Assembly: GCA_900291925.1 (NCBI GenBank)
Contig: UWYS01000001.1
Location: 186,001-250,000 of the forward strand
Length of the DNA: 64,000 bases
Direction: 5' to 3'
From: Thecaphora thlaspeos
Taxonomy: Eukaryota; Basidiomycota; Ustilaginomycetes; Urocystidales; Glomosporiaceae
Below are positions 1 to 10,815 of this stretch, piece by piece. The notes beneath the pieces are model-generated. The model was not told where the DNA came from and did not search any database. It was given only the letters and a program-made list of their open reading frames with translations. Both the position numbers and the translations under genes were made by a program. Every line of letters begins with the position of its first letter. Position 1 is the stretch's first letter.

Positions 1-1217
1 GATGAGACCGAGCTCGAGTCGTTGGTTCCAGACTGCGCCAGCTTCCGCTGCCTCCTGAGGCTCACGTCGATTTCGGCCGCTACGGACGCGCTCACGGCGC
101 TCGTCACCCCTCTTCCACCGCCACTATCGTTCGCAGGAGGTACAGAAGCAGACGAGGTCGCCAAGCCAGTGCCCGAGCTTCCGCCTAGGCTCGAAGAGGA
201 CGACGAGTCCGCCGGTGAGATCGGGTTGATCGACGGACGGCTAAAAAGATCCGCCGCGAGGCTGCTGCTACCCTTCGCAGCCCTCTCGGTGGCTGTTCGG
301 CTGCCAATGTGCTGGTCCTTGTGGGGTCCAATCTGGATCGAAGGGACCGGTCGGCTTCTGGCGCTCTTGCTCTCCCGGTCACCCAGCGCACGGCCCTGGA
401 ACCTTGCCTTGAGCGCACGCAGCGCTTCGGCCTTTTCCTTTTCCCGCTTGATCTGCTCGTAGTCGATCTTGTTGCCGTCCGCATCGACGTCCCTCATCTT
501 GGCGTGCGAGTCGTTCCGCTTCGTGTCCGTCTGGCCGTCGCTCCAGCCGCCTTGGCCCTTGTCCTTTCGCCGCTGCATTTCCTTGTCGTGCAGCCAGGCG
601 AGACTGTGGTCAATGTCCTTTTCGACGTCTGAGGCCGTCTCCCTGTCGGCGCGGTGGGCCACAATGTCGGCAGAGATGCCAGCCTGGGTCTGTGCGCCGG
701 AGTCGAGGGCTTTGACGCGAGCCACGAGGGCAGAGATATCGATCTCGGGCTCCTCCTCGGATTCTTCCAGGTGTGGGTCCTTTTCTGACTCCAGCCTCAG
801 AATGCGCGCCGCATTGGACTCGCCCAGCTTCCGTCGAGAGTACTGTCCTCTGCTCGAGAACGACGTTGGCCCTCCATCGGTGGTGGCGTGCTTCTGCTGT
901 TTCGGCTGAGAAGACTGGGCCGCTTGTTGGAGACTCGGAAATCTCGGATCGTAGACACCGTCTCCATTCTTGTCTCCTGCTTCCCCTTCGTCGTCTTTCT
1001 CGTCCTCGTCTTCGTCAGTCCCTTCTTCGTTATCGTCGCCCGAGTCCGCCTCTCCATCTTGTGAACCACGCTGTCCTCCTACTCCTGCAAATCGACGAAA
1101 GTGGCGTTGACGGAAGCCAGGCTTTGTCGACTGCTCGCCGCCCTGCTGCGATGTGCTAACGTTGGTCGAGTTGTAGCGTCGCGAGGCCCTAGCTTTGTAC
1201 TTGTTCTGGAGGACCAT
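1..1217 (-). CDS. Charged hypothetical protein, C-terminus cut by window edge
   Basis: An open frame runs from an ATG at 1217 to the left edge without a stop (at least 405 residues). An in-frame TAG lies 27 nt upstream of the ATG. The N-terminus is basic (starts MVLQNKYKARASRRYNS). It is followed by a highly acidic stretch near residues 55-80 with runs of D and E. A charged, probably helical middle part contains RRKLGESNAARILRLESEK and a Lys/Glu-rich segment near residue 250. The remainder is Ser-rich and low in complexity. I do not recognise the family. The mix of basic and acidic tracts would suit a nuclear or nucleolar protein, but that is a guess. The frame is consistent over its whole length and no intron is needed. 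Confidence 0.6.
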   Translation of the reverse strand, partial: MVLQNKYKARASRRYNSTNVSTSQQGGEQSTKPGFRQRHFRRFAGVGGQRGSQDGEADSGDDNEEGTDEDEDEKDDEGEAGDKNGDGVYDPRFPSLQQAAQSSQPKQQKHATTDGGPTSFSSRGQYSRRKLGESNAARILRLESEKDPHLEESEEEPEIDISALVARVKALDSGAQTQAGISADIVAHRADRETASDVEKDIDHSLAWLHDKEMQRRKDKGQGGWSDGQTDTKRNDSHAKMRDVDADGNKIDYEQIKREKEKAEALRALKARFQGRALGDRESKSARSRPVPSIQIGPHKDQHIGSRTATERAAKGSSSLAADLFSRPSINPISPADSSSSSSLGGSSGTGLATSSASVPPANDSGGGRGVTSAVSASVAAEIDVSLRRQRKLAQSGTNDSSSVS

Positions 1218-2332
1218 CTCAGCGACGGGTCTATGTCGCGCCTATACGAGAGCTCGAGTAGTGAGAAAAGGTGATGGGGCCGCAGAGGTCCCCTGTCAAT
1301 GGAGGCGCCAGAACGAAGCTGACTTCCTGTGCTTTCGTTTGTGCTGAGCGTGTATGCTTGGAGAGTCAGCAGGGACTGCAGTGTGAGCGCCAAAGACGGA
1401 TATTGGTGATGAGCGGCGGTAGTCGGCGAGGTCGGAGGACAGGAGTTGGGAGGAGTTAGTGGCCGGACCTAGAGAGGTAAGAGGAGGGGGAAAGGATAAG
1501 GAGATGGTTATGTCTGCCTCGCAAGATATCACTTCGAGGGAGGGTGAATCGAAGGTCGAAGAATGGCGTCAGAGACGGGGCGAGCGGTGGTACGGCATTG
1601 ATCTCCGCCGACAGAGAGGCCGAGGATCGATCGAGATGGTGGGTTATCGTCGGCGAGCAGGCGAGGGCGAGATGGCGGTTTCGGAGTCTCCCAAGTTCCA
1701 GGCCCCGGCATCGGAAGAGACCCTTGGGCGTCTCTTTGTCCTCGGCACTTGCCTCCCCTGAGCGCTCCACCGACGCAGACGCAGTCAGGGTCGATGTAAG
1801 ATGCCGCAGGCAGGCAGGGTCGAGGACCCGTCTCTCTAGACATGCCTTTTGCGTCGATTATTTTCCCCTCCTCATCCTCCTCCGCCGTCCAGAAAGGCGA
1901 CGCAAACGATTCTAAGATTCCGCGACCACCGACATCGGCACAGGCCGACGCCTTCTTTGTCGACTCCCCGTCTGGGCGGTTCCAGACCTTACCTCGTCAG
2001 GCACCCATCGGCTGCGCCCGCCAGCTACATACAGTATCGAGACGCTGGGAGTCTTGGCCTGACGTCTTTGTGAAATGTCGTTCGGCTCGACCGAGTCTGG
2101 AGCCAAAGCCAAAGCCAAAACGAAAGCGTCCCTTCAAAGGTCCATCTTTGGCCCCGGAAGCTCGCACGCACCTCTTACGTATTTCTCCTCTCGGACCCGG
2201 CCAGGTCGGGCTTCAAGTCGCACCTCACCACCACCACCACCCATAGGGTTGATCTTCGTGAAACGCCGACAAGATACTGCGCAGCCATCGCCTCAAGGAT
2301 CGGCAAAGGTCTGAAGGGATCCAAGGGACAAG
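1218..2332. other. Divergent intergenic region
   Basis: This 1.1 kb separates the truncated minus-strand gene from SLO1. Frames of about 100-130 codons exist on both strands, but they overlap each other, carry no recognisable motif and look like chance frames in GC-rich DNA. It presumably holds both promoters. No RNA gene was recognised. Confidence 0.5.
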
Positions 2333-2763
2333 ATGGACCTCTTCAACCGTCCCGCCAGCGCCCTAGTCGACCCGTCCAACCGCACGGCCACCTCCGCCTC
2401 CGCCTCGCCCGTCGCGGTCAGCGACGGCTTCACCGAGACGGCCGCCTGGACCTCGCAGAAGGAACCATCCGCCAACGATGTCGTCGAAAAGGAGAGACTG
2501 ATCCGGTAGGCCGTCACCCTTTCTCCCTACCTCCCCCGCGCCCATCTCGTGCTCACAATCTGACGTCTCATTTATGCTGTCTCGCTCTCCTCATCTTGCA
2601 CGCCAACAGAGAGATCGTAGCGATGCAAGACGGTCTGCGCGGTCTACTCTCCAGGGTCGCCTCCGTCAAGGAGGACTGTACGAAAGCAGAGGCGGACAAC
2701 GAGATGCTCCAGACCTACATCGACAGCGTCACAAAGAGCCTCGCTGCAAAGGAACGCGGGTGA
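2333..2763 (+). CDS. SLO1: Short coiled-coil protein, SCOC/Slo1 family
   Basis: Two exons, 2333-2505 and 2610-2763, join across a 104-nt GT-AG intron into a 108-residue protein. The first half is a Ser/Ala-rich leader. From about residue 52 the chain follows the SCOC pattern: VVEKERLIR, then EIVAMQDGLRGLLSRVAS, then VKEDCTKAEADNEMLQTYI. The spacing and the VKE...N.ML..YI ending match the family coiled coil. Family members (yeast Slo1, animal SCOC) bind Arl-type small GTPases at the Golgi and act in vesicle tethering and autophagy control. Neither exon alone is long enough to be convincing, so the gene is easy to miss. The ATG at 2333 is the first in frame that leads into the spliced product. 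Confidence 0.8.
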
Positions 2764-3292
2764 CTGCCCGCGTGCAGTCTTCTTCGAAAACGACGACCAC
2801 CGCCTTTATCCGGGCTTCACGCTCTTCCCACGACATCAGCACCAGCATTCCGAACAACATTGTAACACTAGCCACATATCGGGTCGTTCGCAAAGAACCA
2901 GCTCACCATGGTCTGCTTCATCGGACTTCGCAGGCCGGCTGCAGCGGTGGGGTAAACTGGTGCACGGGGGCTTTTCCCCGGCACATCTTCCATCTCTTCA
3001 GCCGTGACATCAACTCGCGGTAAGCCTTGCGAGGCTTTAGGCGTAAGTCGTCGTCGTCGTCTTACGACAATATGAACGACGCCGGCCGTGAAGGGGACCA
3101 GAGGCGGACAGCGCGATGCAAGGCCGCCAGGTGACATCATTCGAAACCGGAACAGATAGAAGTAGCACGAAATGCCTCAAAGATGGGGCATTCAGGGGTA
3201 TCATAGTGGTCCAGGGTCTTTGTCCGCAGCCAATGGTGCCGGGGGGGAGCAAACGCTCAAGTCGCTGCGGTAGGAGCTTTGTCGGCTGCCGC
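2764..3292. other. Convergent intergenic region
   Basis: About 530 bp lie between the 3' ends of SLO1 and the large hydrolase gene. It contains a short GTC/CGT triplet run near 3044-3062. I saw no coding frame with support. It should hold both 3' ends. Confidence 0.5.
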
Positions 3293-6200
3293 CTAGCCTC
3301 CCCTCTCGACATCGCCGAAAGCAGCGGAAGCGTTGGCCGTGGCAGCCCTCCTCTCCGCCTCCTCGCCCGCCTCATCCTCCTGCGTCGTCCATCCTCCGCC
3401 CCTCCCTTCCTCCCCCGATGTCCTCGACTGCGCCGTCTGCCTATGGCTTTTGACGTATCCGTGCTCATGTCCTATCCCCTCTTGTTCTTCCTCGTCCTGT
3501 TTCTTCCTCCTCTCCACCGTCGTCGCGCCTCCGCCTCGAATCATCAGGTAGTTCCACAGCTTCAACCCGTACCTAGTCCTACCTTCCGCCGGCTTCTCCG
3601 CGTTACTCTGCTGCGGCACCGTTCGGATCTTCAGCTTCGACTTCTTGACGCCGCGTTGCTCGGCCCGGACGTGGAGGGCGGTACGGAGGAGGGCGAGGGC
3701 TTCTTCGGTATCGCGACGGCCGGCCAGGGCGGAAGGTGGCGGCGTCTCGTCGACGAGTCCTGTAGGACCTAGCGCGCCGAGCCCGGACCAGACGCCTTCC
3801 CGTTCCTCAATGCCGGTCGGATCATCCTCGAGGTTGTTGGTCGGTTCGAGCAGGCCGTGCTTGGCGGCGACCTCGAGCAGCTTCTGCGCCGTCTCTTCGT
3901 TCTTGGCTCGTTTCTTTTCCACCTTGCGAGCCGTCTTCTCAAACTTCTTGGCCCAGAGCTCTTGACCGGTCAGGTAACTACGGGAGGGAACAAGGCGGAC
4001 AAGGAAGATGGCGTCAGCGTTGCTGCCGTCGTTCAATGCGTCTTTGCGTCTCGACTAGCAGCCAGGCACCACTCACCGGGAACACGGTCCTTCGTGGATG
4101 CGACCGATCTCATCGGGGTTCATCCGGAGAGCCTGCAGCTCCGACTCTGGCTCAAGGGGTCGCAGGAAGCCCTTGACGTTGACACGCTCCCGGATCATAT
4201 AGCTCTGGAGTGACGGACGCGTGAGCGGCACCTGGCCGGTGTACTCGTTGCCGACGCCGACGCTGCTGGCCCTCCGCTTCTGCTCCCGGACGAAGATCTT
4301 TGACTTCGGTGTCTCGACGCTCAGCATAACCGGCTTGCTGGTCTGGCTCGAGCCGGCATTCGAGGCGGCTGTCGACGCCTTGACGGACGGCGCTTCGCCC
4401 GGGGCCGACTTCAGCGGAGAGGCCGTCATGCCGTCCTGCGGTGACGCTATCGTCGTGGCGCCAACGCCTACGGACGTGTCAATGGGCGTGAGTCCACGCT
4501 TCAGAGAAGAGAAGGGCGTCGGGCTAGCTTGCCTGGAAGGCTGCGCCGAATTGTCGGCCGATTGCTGCGAGCTTGCGACGTTGGCGCTCACGCCCGTCGA
4601 GCTAGTCGCCGTCGCAACCGGCGAGAGCACCTCCGATCCAGACCTCTGCGAAGCGTCCTCCGGGCCAACGTCTCCCTCGGCGACGTCCGGAAACGGATTC
4701 TTGAGGTTGGTCGGCGCTCCGGTGACATGCTTGACAAACGACGCGACGGCACGATAGGCGAAGCGCGACTGAGTGGTAAAAGCGAACAGTGTCAGGACGT
4801 GGCACATGTCGTCGTAAATCTGTAAGTGGACCTTGGTCGGCTGGTCGTCGAAGCGGGCGGCGTTTTCGCGTGCCCGCACGCTACGCTCGATCAAATCGGC
4901 GCGGAGGGGATAGCGCGGAGGGTGGGCGGCTCGATGCGCTAGGTAGACGATTTCGTCCCTAAGCACCTCGGCGTTGCCGGCGATGATATAGAGCGGAGGC
5001 AGGCCACCGAGCGAGCCCTGCAGGATCGGCGAACAGAGCGGGTGTTGCAGCTGGGCGTTGGTGGCGTAGAGCTGGATCTGGCTGCGGAGCTGGACGTTGG
5101 CCTTCTCGGCGTCCGCCGTCTGGACCTCGACGGGCTCTGAATAGAGCAGGTTGGGCGCAGGAGGCACGCCGTTGATGTATCGGCGTCCGCTCCGGTCACC
5201 CTTGACGGCCTGTTCCCGCGGATCCTTGGACGTAGTCATGTCGCCGGCATCTTCGCTCTTGCGTGCGACGGGGCCGCTTTGGCGCTTCGAGCTTCGTCTT
5301 CTCTCGATGGATTTGCGCCCGCCGTGGATTTCTTCGTCGATCCCAACCGGAACTTTGCGCGTAGGTGAGTCTTCCGAGCTGGGCGTGTTCTCGGGGGCAA
5401 CTCCCGGAACCGGCCACAGGGTGCTCGGCTTGTGGACAAAGCTGTACGGTGGGATAACTACAAGATGGAAACGACCGTGATCAGGGAGCTGCGACGGCAT
5501 GCTCTACAGGTCTAACGTTGCTGCGAGTACTCACTGTCGGTCTCGGTGTTGGCCAAGATGGAGGGGAAAGAATGAGTCATGTCGCACCAAGGCGAGATCA
5601 GGACGGCGCCCTAGTCAAGACGGTCGACGAAGAGACATGCGTCAGCGGTGCAATTCAGTGGTCAGTGTCACGAAGAGGCTGGTCCAGGCACTCACTGCCG
5701 GCATCGGCAGCTCGAGATCCCTCAGCACGGTGAGCAAGGCCAAGGAGAGGCCGCCTCCTGCGCTGTCGCCGGCGATGACAAGTTTGCTAGGGTCAACCGC
5801 CTTGTGCTTGGCGCCCGGCAGTGGCCGGATGAGGTAGAGGTAGGAGGCAAGGCAGTCTTGCAAGGCACAAGGCCACGGGAACTGGGGCGCCTTGCGGTAG
5901 ACTGGCGCGAAGCAGCGGCCACCGAACTTGCGGGCGAAGCGAATGATCTGGTAGCGATGCGTGCTCATGCTGCCAAAGTAATAGCCACCTCCGTGGATGT
6001 AGAGCATCGTGCGCTCGAGGCGGTCCATCTCTTCGGAATACTCGTCCGTCTCGTCGTCCTTGCCATCATCAGAGGAGATTCTGGCGCCATCCCCGTCGTC
6101 GCCGTTGTGCTGCCGCCTAGGCTGGGAGGCAGAAGAAGTCGCGCCGAAGGTGGGCATCTTGGAGGTGAAGCTGCGGCTCTTTTCGTGCCTCGCGTTGCGC

Positions 6201-6706
6201 TTCCTTGACTTCCCGTGCTTGTGCTCGCGCCTACGCCTCTGCGACGATGCGCCGTCGACGTCTCGGTCCCTGGCCATCGCTTCTCCCTTTTTCCAGTCTG
6301 AGGTCTGGGCGATCCACTCGGCTTGTACGCCTGCGATGCCTCGGATCTGCCACCACTTGTCGCCTCCAACGAGGTCCTTGATGTCCTGCGGCCCGAAGTA
6401 CTGCTTGAGGAGCTCTGCCGCCTGAAAGCAGCTGTCCATGGGGACCATGGTGGGGATCGCCGTGGCCCACGGCGGTGCCGGGACGTGGGTGTTTGCAAAT
6501 TTTTGGAGAGACTCTACAGTGTCATGGGTGGCGAGTTCGATGAAGCGTTTGACGATGTTGAAAGCCTCGTCGAACAGGAGCTCGTCTGTAGCCTCGGTGT
6601 GTCGGTCCTCCTTTGCCTTTTGTAGCTTGCTGTAGAAATGGCTGAAGACGGTGCGGATGACAGTGGGCGTGATGTGAGCCGCCGTCCCGAGCGTGGTGAT
6701 GGTCAT
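3293..6706 (-). CDS. Large HSL-type alpha/beta hydrolase
   Basis: Four exons (6706-5696, 5610-5535, 5457-4077, 3977-3293) give about 1,050 residues. Splicing restores the family block GAVLISPWCDMTHSFPSI and then DIIPPYSFVHKPS. HGGG at residues 238-241 forms the oxyanion hole. The nucleophile is S315 in GDSAGGG, the acid is D530 in AEVLRDE, and the base is H582 in DDMCHVLT. These are hallmarks of the alpha/beta hydrolase-3 (hormone-sensitive lipase) group, so an esterase, lipase or steryl-deacetylase activity is likely, substrate unknown. Charged inserts sit at about 140-230 and 380-450. The last 450 residues are Ser/Pro-rich and charged, without a recognised domain, and make the protein much longer than a typical HSL-like esterase. 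No signal peptide is evident. Confidence 0.85.
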
Positions 6707-7615
6707 CGTGCAAGAGGGTGTTGCGCGGGAATCGTCGAATAGAAGGATGTCTATGTCGCCACGTCTACGTCCCCGTCTACGTCCCCGTCTATCCGGCTGG
6801 AGCTGCGATGGCCGACGGGGGTCTATGAGGAGGACCGCTTAGGTCGGATCGCGGGTCTATCGCCGAATGCCTGTTATCTGTGGATGTCGAATGATGTTGT
6901 GGTAACGAGGGCCGGGCAGGTTTGAGCAGGGTGTAGGGACGGAGAAAAGGAGTGGGAGGCGACTGCTGCTGCGTGGATGTGCTTGATGCCGGCTAACTAG
7001 CTGCTGCTCGTCGGTCCCCGGACTTTCCGGCTGGTGTTTGCTCGCTGTGCCCCTGACGAGATCTCGGGCTGTATGCGGGCGATTCTCCGACCACTCTGCC
7101 GAAGGCGCGATGACGCCAAGAAGGCTCGTCAGACTCACCCTTTGACCGACATCCGACGCCGGCGCCGGCGCCAGAATTAGCCTTCCGTTGACAGCGTGAG
7201 GCGAGTCACGGCTCCGAGCCTTAGGAGTGGATTCGGGATTAGGAGAGGGCGGAAGGGAGGAGCGGGGCAAAACCATCTTCCCCTCCACCGTCTTCGGTCC
7301 GCTCCTCTCTCCCACCTCACACCGCCTTCCGTTCGATCTCTCCGGTAACCCTCCGAGGCCGACGCACGCAATTGCACGCACATATTCGGAGCACAACGGG
7401 CCAGCCAGCGCGTTCGCCCGATCCCGAAGCTAGAGACGAGAGACAGGCCGGCGTAGCCTAGGAGTCAAACCTTAGCAAAGGCGCACTCTCCGCCAAACCT
7501 TAGCTTCGTGACCATCACCTGCACCCAGCCACCCCAGAGTTAACAGCCCACCCCACCCCTTGCCGGAAGACCACCGACGACCGCACCGCCATTCCTTCCG
7601 CCATACAGCTGTAAC
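6707..7615. other. Divergent intergenic region
   Basis: About 900 bp lie between the hydrolase start and the SAM37 start. A 12-nt unit (CCCCGTCTACGT) is repeated near 6760-6790. Frames on both strands lack motifs. It is the presumed shared promoter region, and no RNA gene was recognised. Confidence 0.5.
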
Positions 7616-9306
7616 ATGTCCCACTCGGCCGCTCCAGAACTGAGCGAGATGGGCGAGCTCCGGCTGCACGTCTGGGGCTCCAACCTCCCTTCGCTCCCCA
7701 CGCTCGACCCGACCTGCCTCTACGCCGCTTCGATGCTGCAGCACTCGTTCAGCCTCGGCCGCTCCGACACCGCCTTCCAGCTCAAGCTGGTATCGGCGCT
7801 GCCCACCACGCCCGTAGTCCCCCTACTCGAGGTTTCCTCGCCGTCGGGAGACGTTCAGGCGTTTGACAGCATCGACGCCATCCGCCGATTCTGCGTGCGC
7901 GAGGCCGGTCTCCGGTCGGCCATCGAATCGCTCGACAGCTCCGCGCCCGGCTCGACGGAATGTGCGATAAAGGCGGCCAAGGCCGTAGCGCTCCACGCCC
8001 TGGTCGATGACGAACTGCTCGACATAACTCTCCACTCGCTCTTTTCCTTCCCGGACAACTACCGTGCCGTCACCTACCCGGCCTACGCCAGCGTCGGCAA
8101 GCGCGCCCCCGGAAAAGTGGCCCTCTCCTCCTACCTTACCCTCAACCCATCCTCGAGCATCCCGGCACGCCTTCGCAACGTCGTCGAGGCCCGCCTATCG
8201 AACCCGGCCGTCGCGCTGTGGGGCATCGGCGGACGCGAGGGCGTAGCGCACATGAAGGAGATTGACGAAATGAGCAAAAAAGCTAACATCATGCCCCAGG
8301 GCAAGAAGGGCCTCGACGAGCAGATGAAGGACAGGGTCCGAGACGAATACGAGCGGGGCAAGGTGAGTGAACGGTGCTCCTTGCCTGGCTCCTTCTCCAA
8401 GCTCGAGAAGCTGCTGACGCTTTGTGCCCGCCTTTTGCCATGCAGCTGGTTTACAAGGCAAAGCAGATCCTCGACGTACTCGTGTCGGCCCTCGACAAGG
8501 ACCGTTGGCTACTCGGCTCGTCGGCGCCCACCGCGCTCGACCTCCAACTCTACGCCTACCTTGACCCCTTGATCTCGTGCACGCCGCAGCTTCCCACCAA
8601 CACCATTGCCAATCTGCTTCGCCAAGAGTACCCGACGCTCATCTCACACGCCGTCAACGTCCGCCAGCAGCTCTGCCCCGAGGGCGACAGGACAATGGCG
8701 CCCATATGGCTCTCGGCATCCGAAATCCACAACAGCTACCAAGCCCCGGCCGCCGCCGACTCGGGCCCAACAGGTTCGATGGCCTCTCGCTGGTCGCTGA
8801 GCAGTCTCTTCGGCCTCGGCGCTGCTAACACAATCAAGGCAAGTGACCGCTCGTCGTCGTCCTCGTCCAGACCATCAGGTTCCGCCCCCGGCAGCAGCAG
8901 CAGCAGCGCGAGAAACAGCGACCTGCGCTCCAAGCCCTCGTTTTCGGGCAAACCAGCTCTGAGCAGAGAGGAAAGGCGGTTGAGGATGGGTAGAGCCATC
9001 TGGGTTTGCACCGCGCTCCTTGGACTTGTCGGCTTCACCTTTGCTACCGGGATCGTGAGTATCGAGTGGAGGGTCGTCGAGGACGAAGAAGACGACGGTG
9101 ATGCGGAGCCATCGGTAAGACGGCATCTGGCGCATGTGGACGAAGACGGAGACGAGGATGAGGATGAGGATGAGGACGAGGACGACGAGGAAGAAGGCTG
9201 GAAGGTGGCAGGTCAGGACGACGACGAAGAGGGTGATGACGACGACGAAGAAGAGCTGGACGGTGTTTGGGCCGGAGACGATGAAGATGACGATGAAGAC
9301 GAATGA
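7616..9306 (+). CDS. SAM37: Mitochondrial outer-membrane SAM complex protein, Sam37/metaxin family
   Basis: Exons 7616-8362 and 8446-9306 (83-nt intron) give 535 residues. The N-terminus (GELRLHVWGSNLPSLPTLDP) and the later QAFDSIDAIRRFC match the thioredoxin-like metaxin domain. After the intron, KDRWLLGSSAPTALDLQLYA is the GST-C-like signature of the family. A Ser-rich linker leads to one hydrophobic helix near residues 430-455. Sam37 helps insert beta-barrel proteins into the outer mitochondrial membrane, and a C-terminal anchor fits Sam37 better than Sam35. The last 80 residues are extremely acidic. A canonical donor (GTGAGT) lies at 9055, directly after the membrane helix, so the tail could instead be partly intronic. 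I kept the uninterrupted frame. Confidence 0.72.
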
Positions 9307-9477
9307 AGGAGATGTACACGTACACGTCGGGCAACGCGACGGCAATGGACAAGAGGCTGCTCAGTCCAGGAGCCGCACTTTCATTGCACATGCACGCTCG
9401 AACAGATTAGGCGAGATTTTGACGAGCTTTGCACCTTCTCTCTTCCCCTTATGCTGCTGTCGCCCCATCAACTTGTG

Positions 9478-10815
9478 ATGTCCAACTTTCAGGCCGATAA
9501 GAGCTCGCGCCCCGCCTCCGACCTCAGTCACACCACTGTCTCGAGCTGGTTGGACGAGACGGTTTGCCCTCGCGTTCGCCGCATCGTCACCGGAACATTC
9601 AACACCGACGCCCTCTATGTGCTCGGGTACGACGCGCAGGACTCTACCTTGCGCATCGAGAAGCGGATCGCCGCCGAAGGACCGCACCAGTTCCTCGCTC
9701 TGGGTCGTACCGAGTCCGGCGACAAGACGGTCTACGCTACGACGTGGGCGGCACACAAGTCTCTTAGCGCCTGGAAGGTCGTCAGCAACGATGCCAGTAT
9801 TGCCGGGATCGATTTGGAGCACCTCAACACGGTCGACATCACAGCCACTTCTTCCTATGTCCACGTCCAGCCGCCGTGCTATTCTTCTCTGACGGCACCA
9901 TCCTACTTCCTCGCACCGGGCGTATCTCACTTCCTCTACTCGGCAGGCGGACCTACGGGCGAACTCCACGCGTTGGACACGACGACGGGCGCGATCCTGG
10001 ACAAGCGCGAAGAGTACGTCTACCTGACAGGCGGCCGCTCGGCGCTGGCATCTGCTGACAAGTCCCGTAAAGCGCTGCGGTACGGCGCGCACAATTTCGA
10101 CTTTGGACCGCACAAGATCGCCTTTGTCGCCGACTTGGGCCGTAACGCGATCCTGCTTTACAGCTACGTTGACGAAGATGCGGGCACGCTGCAGCTCATC
10201 AAACAGGTCCAGAGTCCGAGGGAGGGTGACGGACCGCGCCACGTCGTACCGTCGCCGGACGGACGGTGGTTCTTTTCCGTGACGGAACATACGTCTTTTG
10301 TCGACGTTTTCCGCATCGAACTTTCGTCGAAAGGTGTCGAAGTCGAGTACGTCGAGTCGCTCGATATTCTACCTTCCGGTAAGGAGCGACACGATTTCAG
10401 AGGCAATACGCTCCGTCTCTCGCCGGACGGTAGGGCGTTGCTCGCCTCTACGCGCGGCATGACGTCGTCGACACGCGGCTTCGTCACGGCATGGCGTGTC
10501 GATCTATCCGGCAGCAACGCGAATCGATCTCCCATCATCGACGCCGAGACGGCGCTGGACAGGTACGAGACTCGTAACTCGGGCGGAAAGGCAAACGCGA
10601 TCGAATGGGCACCTAGGTATCCCCTCTCACGACCCGACCTCGAGTCAGGGGAGGCTCAGAAGGACCTTATCATCCTCACCGATGACTTGCAGGGCTGGAT
10701 GGTAGTGTTGCAGTGGGACGGACAGCACTTGAGCGAAAAGGGAGAGGTCAAGTTACCAGCTACGACCGTCGAGGGCGAGGAAGAGGGTGCCAGTCATGCC
10801 ATCTGGATCGACTAG
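9478..10815 (+). CDS. 3-carboxy-cis,cis-muconate cyclase (lactonase beta-propeller)
   Basis: A single exon encodes 445 residues. The chain looks like a seven-bladed lactonase propeller: repeated strands, HNFDFGPHKIAFVADLGRNA, GDGPRHVVPSPDGRWFFSVTE, and a C-terminal ILTDDLQGWMVVLQW followed by SHAIWID. This ending closely mirrors the fungal 3-carboxy-cis,cis-muconate cyclase of the protocatechuate branch of the beta-ketoadipate pathway, which lactonises carboxymuconate to carboxymuconolactone in the cytosol. An in-frame ATG at 9451 would add nine residues. I prefer 9478 because it has a purine at -3. No other aromatic-catabolism gene is nearby, as expected for fungi where this pathway is often unclustered. 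The start lies only 171 bp after the SAM37 stop. Confidence 0.85.
   Translation: MSNFQADKSSRPASDLSHTTVSSWLDETVCPRVRRIVTGTFNTDALYVLGYDAQDSTLRIEKRIAAEGPHQFLALGRTESGDKTVYATTWAAHKSLSAWKVVSNDASIAGIDLEHLNTVDITATSSYVHVQPPCYSSLTAPSYFLAPGVSHFLYSAGGPTGELHALDTTTGAILDKREEYVYLTGGRSALASADKSRKALRYGAHNFDFGPHKIAFVADLGRNAILLYSYVDEDAGTLQLIKQVQSPREGDGPRHVVPSPDGRWFFSVTEHTSFVDVFRIELSSKGVEVEYVESLDILPSGKERHDFRGNTLRLSPDGRALLASTRGMTSSTRGFVTAWRVDLSGSNANRSPIIDAETALDRYETRNSGGKANAIEWAPRYPLSRPDLESGEAQKDLIILTDDLQGWMVVLQWDGQHLSEKGEVKLPATTVEGEEEGASHAIWID

Noticed and set aside
9361..10290. 309-codon minus-strand frame antisense to the carboxymuconate cyclase
   Set aside because: The propeller sequence on the plus strand is clear; the antisense frame is Arg/Val-rich without motifs.
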